Assembly: GCA_021831035.1 (NCBI GenBank)
Contig: JAKBNL010000018.1
Span: 1 to 39,789 of the forward strand
Source: Actinomycetes bacterium
GTDB lineage: Bacteria > Actinomycetota > Acidimicrobiia > Acidimicrobiales > RAAP-2
Direction: 5' to 3'
Length of the DNA: 39,789 nucleotides
Shown: one piece after another, positions 34,163 through 39,789 of the stretch
How positions within the stretch are numbered: position 1 is the first letter of the stretch
Layout of the letters: each line of letters begins with the position of its first letter
The notes under the pieces: generated by a model
The model's database searches: none
The model's input: the letters and a program-made list of their open reading frames with translations, nothing else
What the model was told of the DNA's origin: nothing
Made by a program: the position numbers and the translations under genes

Positions 34163-36661
34163 ATGACTGACGCGATTCGCGTGAGTAGCCCCATCACGGG
34201 CACCGACAAGGAGATGTCGTTCGAAGCCGGACGACTCGCCCAGCTGGCCGACGGCGCGGTGCTCGCCCGCCTCGGCGGCACCATGATCCTCGCCACCGTC
34301 ACGGCCGCCAAGTCCGTGCGCGAGGGCATGGACTTCTTCCCGCTGACCGTCGACATCGAGGAGCGGGCCTACGCCGCGGGCAAGATCCCCGGCGCCTTCT
34401 TCCGCCGCGAGGGCAGGCTCTCGGACCAGGCCATCCTGATCTGCCGGCTGATCGACCGACCGCTGCGCCCGTCGTTCCCCAAGGGCTTCCGCAACGAGGT
34501 CCAGGTCGTGGGCACCGTCTTCTCGGCCGACCAGGAGAACCCCCACGACATCCTCGCGATCAACGCGGCCAGTGCGGCGCTCATGATCTCGGGGATCCCC
34601 TTCGACGGGCCCATCGGCGCGGTGCGCATGGCCTACACCACCGAAGGCGAGTGGGTGCCCCACCCCACCTACGTCGAGGGTGACGAGGCCAGCTTCGAGC
34701 TCGTCGTGGCCGGGCGGGCCCTCGACGACTCGGTCGAGTCCGACGTGGCCATCATGATGGTCGAGGCTGGCGGGACCGAGGGCTCCTTCGAGCGCTACGC
34801 CCAGGGGGCACCCAAGGTCACCGAGGAGGTGCTGGCCGCGGGCCTGGAGGCCTCCAAGCTGTGGATCCGCGAGGCGATCAACCTCCAGCGCGAGCTGGTG
34901 CGCGAGTTCGTGGCCGCGCGCGGCCCGCTGCCCCCCTTCCCCTTCACCCCGGTGGTCGACTACGGCGACGACGTCTTCGCCCGGGTCGAGGCCGTGGGCC
35001 GGGACCGGCTCACCGAGGCCAACGCGCTCGTCGCCAAGGCCGAGCGCAACGCCGCGCTCGACGCGGCGGCCGCCCGGATCGCCGAGGAGCTCGGCAGCGA
35101 GTTCGAGGGCCGGGCCGGTGAGATCAAGGCCGCCGTCAAGGCCCTGACCAAGCAGCTGGTGCGCCGTCGCATCGTCGACGAGGGCGTGCGCATGGACGGA
35201 CGCGGGGTCACCGACATCCGCCCGCTCTCGGCCACGATCGACCTCTTCCCGATGACCCACGGCTCGGCGCTCTTCCAGCGCGGCGAGACCCAGGTCGTCA
35301 ACGTGACGACCCTCGCCATGCCCCGCATGCGCCAGCTGGTCGACACGATCACCCCGGACGAGTACCGGCGCTACATGCACCACTACAACTTCCCGCCCTA
35401 CTCGACCGGTGAGACCGGCCGGGTCGGCGCGCCCAAGCGGCGCGAGATCGGCCACGGCATGCTGGCCGAGCGCGCGCTCGTACCGGTGCTGCCGAGCGAG
35501 GAGGAGTTCCCCTACACGCTGCGCGTGGTGAGCGACGTCATGCAGTCGAACGGCTCGACCTCGATGGCTTCGGTGTGCGGGTCGACGCTGTCGCTCATGG
35601 CGGCCGGCGTCCCGATCAAGGCGCCGGTGGCCGGGATCGCGATGGGCCTGGTCTACGACGGGGGTGAGTACGTCACCCTGACCGACATCCTGGGCTCGGA
35701 GGACGCCTTCGGCGACATGGACTTCAAGGTCGCCGGCTCGGCCGATGCCGTCACCGCCCTGCAGCTCGACACCAAGATCGACGGCCTGCCGGCCGACGTG
35801 CTGGCGCGCGCGCTGCACCAGGCCAAGGAGGCTCGTCTCCAGATCCTCGAGGTCATCACCACGGCCATCGCCGAGCCCCGGCCAGAGGTCTCGGAGATGG
35901 CACCCAAGATCGTCTCGATGGAGATTCCGATCGACAAGATCGGCGAGGTCATCGGGCCCAAGGGCAAGGTCATCAACACCCTCCAGCAGGAGACCGGCGC
36001 CGACATCGCCGTCGACGACAACGGGGTGGTGGGGACCGTCACGATCGGTGCCAAGGACGGCCACGCGGTCGAGGAGGCCCGCCGGCGCATCGCGCTGATC
36101 CTCGACCCGCCCACCGCCGAGGTGGGTGCGGTCTACGAGGGCCGTGTGGTCTCGATCGCCAAGTTCGGCGCCTTCGTGAACCTGCTGCCGGGCCGCGACG
36201 GCCTGCTGCACATCTCGAAGATGGCCCCGCTCAACGGCGGCCGTCGGATCGGCCAGGTCGAGGACGTCCTCGAGCTCGGTCAGGCGCTCGAGGTCAAGGT
36301 CGACGACATCGACCCCCAGGGCAAGGTCTCGCTCTCGCTCGTCGGGGACTTCCCCGAGACCGACGAGAGCCGTCCGCGCTCCGAGGGCCGCCGTGACGGT
36401 GGCCGCGACTCCGACCGCGAGGGCCGTCGTGACGGCGGCCGTGACGGTGGTCGCGACCACGGTCGTGACGGTGGCCGCGACCACGGTCGTGACAGCGGTC
36501 GTGACAGCGGTCGTGACAGCGGTCGCGCTCGCTCCTCGTCGTTCGAGGACGCCTTCGAGGCCGAGCTCGCCGGGGAGATCGGCGACCTCGGGCCCGGGGG
36601 CCCGGTCCTCAGCGAGGGCGAGGGGGAGGGCCGACGCCGCTCGCGGCCCCGTCGCCGCTAG
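34163..36661 (+). CDS. pnp: Polyribonucleotide nucleotidyltransferase with repeat-rich C-terminal tail
   Basis: Phosphorolytic 3'-5' exoribonuclease, a trimer. The 832 residues have two RNase PH domains separated by a helical domain, with FFRREGRLSDQAILICRLIDRP in the first and catalytic GDMDFKVAGSADAVTALQLD in the second. A KH domain (about 585-645, IGPKGK from 597) and an S1 domain (about 655-728, GRVVSIAKFGAFVNLLPGRDG) follow. The last 95 residues are an extra tail: Arg/Asp/Gly repeats (GRDGG, GRDHG, GRDSG), an acidic patch and a basic end (RRRSRPRRR). The ATG has AAGGAG 5 nt upstream. In actinobacteria the product is also called GpsI. Confidence 0.97.
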   Translation: MTDAIRVSSPITGTDKEMSFEAGRLAQLADGAVLARLGGTMILATVTAAKSVREGMDFFPLTVDIEERAYAAGKIPGAFFRREGRLSDQAILICRLIDRPLRPSFPKGFRNEVQVVGTVFSADQENPHDILAINAASAALMISGIPFDGPIGAVRMAYTTEGEWVPHPTYVEGDEASFELVVAGRALDDSVESDVAIMMVEAGGTEGSFERYAQGAPKVTEEVLAAGLEASKLWIREAINLQRELVREFVAARGPLPPFPFTPVVDYGDDVFARVEAVGRDRLTEANALVAKAERNAALDAAAARIAEELGSEFEGRAGEIKAAVKALTKQLVRRRIVDEGVRMDGRGVTDIRPLSATIDLFPMTHGSALFQRGETQVVNVTTLAMPRMRQLVDTITPDEYRRYMHHYNFPPYSTGETGRVGAPKRREIGHGMLAERALVPVLPSEEEFPYTLRVVSDVMQSNGSTSMASVCGSTLSLMAAGVPIKAPVAGIAMGLVYDGGEYVTLTDILGSEDAFGDMDFKVAGSADAVTALQLDTKIDGLPADVLARALHQAKEARLQILEVITTAIAEPRPEVSEMAPKIVSMEIPIDKIGEVIGPKGKVINTLQQETGADIAVDDNGVVGTVTIGAKDGHAVEEARRRIALILDPPTAEVGAVYEGRVVSIAKFGAFVNLLPGRDGLLHISKMAPLNGGRRIGQVEDVLELGQALEVKVDDIDPQGKVSLSLVGDFPETDESRPRSEGRRDGGRDSDREGRRDGGRDGGRDHGRDGGRDHGRDSGRDSGRDSGRARSSSFEDAFEAELAGEIGDLGPGGPVLSEGEGEGRRRSRPRRR
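36385..36525 (+). repeat. Short tandem repeats encoding the PNPase RDG tail
   Basis: Imperfect 12- to 15-bp units of the type GGTCGTGACAGC/GGTGGCCGC recur many times, three of them nearly identical at 36486-36523. They are in frame and code for GRDSG/GRDGG/GRDHG. The unit length and similarity suggest replication slippage. Confidence 0.75.
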
Positions 36662-36673
36662 CGACGCGCGGCC

Positions 36674-39385
36674 GTGCCGGACGGTGAGGGGCGTGACCCG
36701 TCCGACGCCGACCTGACCGCGGTCGCGCCCATCCCCCGGTGGGGTCGGCGCGACCGCGTCTGGGTGGTGGCGCTCATCGCGCTGCCCGTCGTCTTGTTCG
36801 TGGCGCCCGCGCTGTTCGGGCACCCGAGCATCGACGCGGACAACCTCATCCAGAACTTCCCCCTGCGGGTGCTGGCCGGCCGCCAGCTCTGGGGTGGCCA
36901 CCTCCCGCTGCTCAACCCCCTCACCGACTCGGGGACCCCGCTGCTCGGGGCGATGAACGCGGGCGCCCTCTTCCCACTCACGCTGCTCTTCGCGGTCCTG
37001 CCGCCACTCGTGGCCTGGACGATCAACATGGTCGCCGTCTACGCGGCCGGCGCGATCGGGGTCTACGCGCTGGCGCGCGGGCTCGGCCTGGCCGAGGGGG
37101 CGAGCGGGGTGGCCGGGCTCGTCTACGCCTACGGCGGGGCGATGGTCGGTCAGGCCGTCCACCTCGGGGTGGTCCAGGGCTACGCGCTGCTGCCCTGGCT
37201 GCTCGTCGCCTTCGTCGGGCTCGGTCGTCGCCTCGCCGCGACGGACCCGTCGACGTCCACCGGCGAGATGGCGTGGTCGTGCGTGCCCTACGCGCTGGCC
37301 GTCACCGGGCTCTGGGGGCTCGTCCTTCTCACCGGCGAGCCTCGCGCGATCGCCACGGCCGAGCTGGTGAGCCTGGTGGCCGGGGTGGGCGTCGTGGCCC
37401 TCGCCAGCTCGTACCGGCCCTCCGGGGCCCGCGCGAGGGTGGCCTACCTCACGACCCTCGCCGGGGGCTTCGTCGTCGGGGTGGGGATCGGCCTGGTGCA
37501 GGTCCTGCCGGGCTGGTCGTTCATCGGGGTCTCGCAGCGTCACGCGATCTCCTACGCCTTCTTCGGCGCGGGGTCGTTGCCACTGCGCTGGACGCTGCTG
37601 CTGTTCAACCCCGACCTGCTCGGGGGCAACGGCGCCTTCCACCAGTCGGGCTTCTTCGCCAACTACAACCTGCCCGAGGTGACGGGCTACGTGGGGATCG
37701 TGGCGTTGTGCGCGCTGTTCGCCTACCTGACCCGTCTCACCCGGTGGGGCTGGGTCGCCACCGAGCGCGACCTCACGCTCTACGTGGCCCTCCTCGTCGT
37801 GGGTCTCTTCGCCACCTGGGGCAACTTCACCCCCGTCGGTCACCTGTTCCGGGCGCTGCCTCTCTTCGGCTCGACGCGCCTGCAGAGCCGCAACGTGGCC
37901 CTCGTGGATCTGGCCCTCGCGGTAGTGCTCGCCTGGTGGATCGACCGACTCGCCGCCGGGGAGCGGCGCGGGGCCGGACTCGGGCCCCGGGCCCGGTGGG
38001 TGACGGCCCTGCCGGCCCTCGCGGTCGCCGGTGTCTCACTGGCCGAGATGGTCGACGGACCCGCGCTCGTGCGCTGGGTCGGCATCACGAGCGGGGGCGC
38101 GCCGCTCGCCACCGGGCTCACCGGGGCCGACGCCGCCTTCGCGGCGCTCGGACTCGGTGGCGCGGTGCTGGTCCTGGCCGGCGCCGGCTGGCGCCACCTC
38201 GCGCGCGCCCTCGTCGCGCTCTGCGTGGCCGACCTGGTCGCCTTCTCCCTGCTCACCTCGACCGGTCTCGTCGGCGGCCCCGGTCCGCGCGAGGCGTCGC
38301 GCGCCCACGCCGTCTCGGTCCTGGGCTCGCGCGGCCGCTTCGCGCTCGTGGACTACCAGGGCACCCACACCGAGAGCTACCGAGCGCTCGGCCAGCCCAA
38401 CATGAACGTCTTCACCGGCCTGGCGAGCGTCCAGGGTTACGGGTCGTTGCTCGCGACCTACTACGACACCGCCACCGGGACCCACCCGCAGAACTGGATC
38501 GACCCGTGCGCGCTGGCGCGCGGGGTCTTTGTGCCGCTACGGCTCTCGACCATCGTCGTGGCGACCCAGCTCCTCGCCCAGCCCGGCACGGCCGACACCC
38601 CGCGGCCCTCGTCGTGCCGGGGCTTCGGGCGTGCGCCGACGATCACCCGCGCCTTCGGCGAGGTGCTCGACGTCGCGTCGATCGCTCTGCGCGCCCCCGC
38701 GGGCCATCGCCTCGCGGCGGGGGAGCTGTCGGTACGGTTCCTCTCGAGCGCGGGCCGAGCGCTGCCCGGGACCTGGCGCGCGTCGGGGACGGGCGCCACG
38801 GCGCTCGTGCGCGCGCCACGGCCCGTCGAGGCGGCCGGGCTCGAAGTGAGCGCGGTGGGGGGCGTTGACGTCGCCGACCTCGCCGTCACGACCCACGCGG
38901 TGCACCCGGGGGTCTTCCAGCTCGACAGCCGATTCGACTTCGCCCTGTCGGGACCGGCGTGGCGGCTCGTGGCCACCCACGACGCGTACGCCGTCCTGCG
39001 CGCCCGGACCCTGGCACCGCGCGCGTGGGTCCGCAGCGGCGTGGGGCGGGTGACCCACGTCGCGACGGCACCGTGGGGCGATTCGTGGGTGGGTGTGCGC
39101 GCGGCCGGGCCCCTCGTGCTCGAGCGCTCGACGGCCTACCTGCCGGGGTGGCGCGCGACCGCGCGCAACGTCGTGACCGGGGCGACGCGCGAGCTCACCG
39201 TCGTGCGCCGCGGACTCGTCGTCGCCGTCGACGTGCCGCGGGGCCGGTGGGTCGTGCACTTCCACTACCACGCGCCCTACATCGAGCTCGCGAGCGTCGG
39301 CAGCCTCGCCACGATCGCCGGGTGGGCCGGCGTACTCGCCGGGTGGCGGGCGCGTCGACGCCGTCGCGGTAAGGTCGCGCCGTGA
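36674..39385 (+). CDS. YfhO-like polytopic membrane protein, probable GT-C glycosyltransferase
   Basis: A 903-residue protein with a short cytosolic N-terminus, a first membrane helix at about residues 33-54, about a dozen helices to around residue 540, a large extracytoplasmic C-terminal part (about 545-865), and a last helix before a basic end (RARRRRRGKVAP). The early loop IDADNLIQNFPLRVL and the layout recall YfhO-family GT-C enzymes, some of which add sugars to lipid-linked or teichoic acid substrates outside the membrane. The substrate is unknown. The GTG at 36674 is 12 bp after pnp. It takes the place commonly held by an M16 peptidase between pnp and dapB. The stop overlaps dapB (GTGA). 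Confidence 0.75.
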   Translation: MPDGEGRDPSDADLTAVAPIPRWGRRDRVWVVALIALPVVLFVAPALFGHPSIDADNLIQNFPLRVLAGRQLWGGHLPLLNPLTDSGTPLLGAMNAGALFPLTLLFAVLPPLVAWTINMVAVYAAGAIGVYALARGLGLAEGASGVAGLVYAYGGAMVGQAVHLGVVQGYALLPWLLVAFVGLGRRLAATDPSTSTGEMAWSCVPYALAVTGLWGLVLLTGEPRAIATAELVSLVAGVGVVALASSYRPSGARARVAYLTTLAGGFVVGVGIGLVQVLPGWSFIGVSQRHAISYAFFGAGSLPLRWTLLLFNPDLLGGNGAFHQSGFFANYNLPEVTGYVGIVALCALFAYLTRLTRWGWVATERDLTLYVALLVVGLFATWGNFTPVGHLFRALPLFGSTRLQSRNVALVDLALAVVLAWWIDRLAAGERRGAGLGPRARWVTALPALAVAGVSLAEMVDGPALVRWVGITSGGAPLATGLTGADAAFAALGLGGAVLVLAGAGWRHLARALVALCVADLVAFSLLTSTGLVGGPGPREASRAHAVSVLGSRGRFALVDYQGTHTESYRALGQPNMNVFTGLASVQGYGSLLATYYDTATGTHPQNWIDPCALARGVFVPLRLSTIVVATQLLAQPGTADTPRPSSCRGFGRAPTITRAFGEVLDVASIALRAPAGHRLAAGELSVRFLSSAGRALPGTWRASGTGATALVRAPRPVEAAGLEVSAVGGVDVADLAVTTHAVHPGVFQLDSRFDFALSGPAWRLVATHDAYAVLRARTLAPRAWVRSGVGRVTHVATAPWGDSWVGVRAAGPLVLERSTAYLPGWRATARNVVTGATRELTVVRRGLVVAVDVPRGRWVVHFHYHAPYIELASVGSLATIAGWAGVLAGWRARRRRRGKVAP
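39370..39375 (+). promoter_or_regulatory. -10 box, leaderless start of dapB
   Basis: TAAGGT lies within the last codons of the YfhO-like gene and ends 6 nt before the GTG at 39382. Confidence 0.6.
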
Positions 39386-39789
39386 CGCGACTGGCGATCG
39401 TCGGCGGCGCGGGGCGCATGGGCCAGGCGCTAGCCGAGGGTCTCGCGGCCCGGGGACACACGATCGTCGCGTTGGTCGACCGCGGTGAACCCGCGGCGCT
39501 CTTCGGCGCCGTGCACCTCGACGCGCTGGAGGCGCTCGAACCGGGCTCGGTCTCGGCCGTCGTCGACTTCTCCTCACCCGAGGGCGTCCTCGCCTCGGCT
39601 CGCTGGTGCTGCGCCCACCGGGTGCCCCTCGTCGTGGGGACGACCGGGCTCGCGGAAGGCGAGCGCCGTGCCCTCGAGGCCACCGCCCGCGAGGTCGGGG
39701 TCGTGGTGGCGGCGAACTTCGCCCTCGGGGCCGTGCTCGTCGAGCGCTTCGCCGCGCTCGCCGCGCCGTACTTTGAGCGGGTGGAGGTG
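39382..39789 (+). CDS. dapB: 4-hydroxy-tetrahydrodipicolinate reductase, 3'-truncated by the window
   Basis: Reduces HTPA with NAD(P)H in lysine and diaminopimelate synthesis. The first 136 residues are visible, starting VTRLAIVGGAGRMGQALAE with the dinucleotide-binding glycine motif at 9-14. VVDFSSPEG (about 60-68) and VVGTTGL (about 82-88) are conserved DapB segments, and ANFALGAVL (about 113-121) corresponds to the actinobacterial NFAIGAVL substrate-site region. The frame runs off the end of the window. The GTG overlaps the upstream stop by 4 nt and has a -10 box at leaderless spacing. Confidence 0.93.
   Translation, partial: MTRLAIVGGAGRMGQALAEGLAARGHTIVALVDRGEPAALFGAVHLDALEALEPGSVSAVVDFSSPEGVLASARWCCAHRVPLVVGTTGLAEGERRALEATAREVGVVVAANFALGAVLVERFAALAAPYFERVEV

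Noticed and set aside
36385..36525. CRISPR-like short repeats.
   Set aside because: The units are in frame within pnp, adjacent without unique spacers, and encode a GRDxG tail.
34031..37843. A 1270-codon open frame on the minus strand opposite pnp and the YfhO-like gene.
   Set aside because: High-GC codon usage removes stops from the antisense frame. The product has no recognisable domain and is rich in His/Asp/Arg/Gly, the hallmark of a complementary-strand shadow, while the + strand genes are unmistakable.

Overview
The window is a very GC-rich stretch (roughly 70-75% by eye), densely packed with housekeeping genes, and reads as a chromosome segment of an actinobacterium (Actinomycetota). 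Evidence: the order RNase E/G-rplU-rpmA-obgE-proB-proA...nadD-rsfS, an MtrA-MtrB-LpqB-like operon, a class II (plant/actinobacterial type) DAHP synthase, xerC next to rpsB-tsf-pyrH-frr-cdsA-dxr-rseP-ispG-proS, and rimP-nusA-ylxR-infB-rbfA-truB-ribF-rpsO-pnp. The short archaeal/eukaryotic-type ProRS and the short HU without a lysine-rich tail argue against Mycobacterium or Streptomyces. My best guess is a deep-branching class such as Acidimicrobiia, but that is inference. No IS element, prophage, CRISPR array, tRNA or rRNA gene was found, and no gap between genes exceeds about 210 bp.

Layout. 1-2021: end of RNase E/G, then rplU-rpmA and a terminator. 2095-2908 (minus): a SRPBCC-fold gene and hupB. 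3115-8206: orphan class III aminotransferase, obgE-proB, proA. 8203-11238: an overlapping cassette of MoxR ATPase, CoxE-type VWA protein and histidine phosphatase. 11205-12581 (minus): class II DAHP synthase, divergent from nadD. 12636-13801: nadD, a 58-residue membrane protein, rsfS. 13798-16435 (minus): response regulator, sensor kinase and a GerMN lipoprotein (MtrAB-LpqB-like, with a much reduced LpqB). 16504-26832: xerC, rpsB, tsf, pyrH, frr, cdsA, dxr, rseP, ispG, proS. 26994-36661: rimP, nusA, ylxR, infB, rbfA, truB, ribF, rpsO, pnp. 36674-39789: a large YfhO-like membrane protein and the start of dapB.

Functionally the window covers ribosome assembly and translation (L21, L27, S2, S15, EF-Ts, RRF, IF2, RbfA, RimP, Obg, RsfS, TruB, ProRS), RNA decay (RNase E/G, PNPase), isoprenoid and phospholipid precursors (Dxr, IspG, CdsA), proline, lysine, aromatic, NAD and flavin biosynthesis, and envelope sensing (MtrAB-like, RseP).

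The strongest non-textbook signals are regulatory. (i) Eleven genes have a -10-like hexamer exactly 6 or 7 nt before the start codon, the geometry of leaderless mRNAs. (ii) ylxR has no standard start codon that keeps its signature motif; an AUA with a well-placed Shine-Dalgarno sequence overlaps the nusA stop. (iii) The rimP-nusA-infB operon begins with a promoter, competing hairpins, a 13-codon mini-ORF and a perfect intrinsic terminator before the first gene. (iv) The hupB 5' region holds a symmetric three-segment sequence able to form either of two exclusive hairpins. (v) The RNase E/G ends just past its zinc-link cysteines, whereas PNPase carries a long Arg/Asp/Gly repeat tail.
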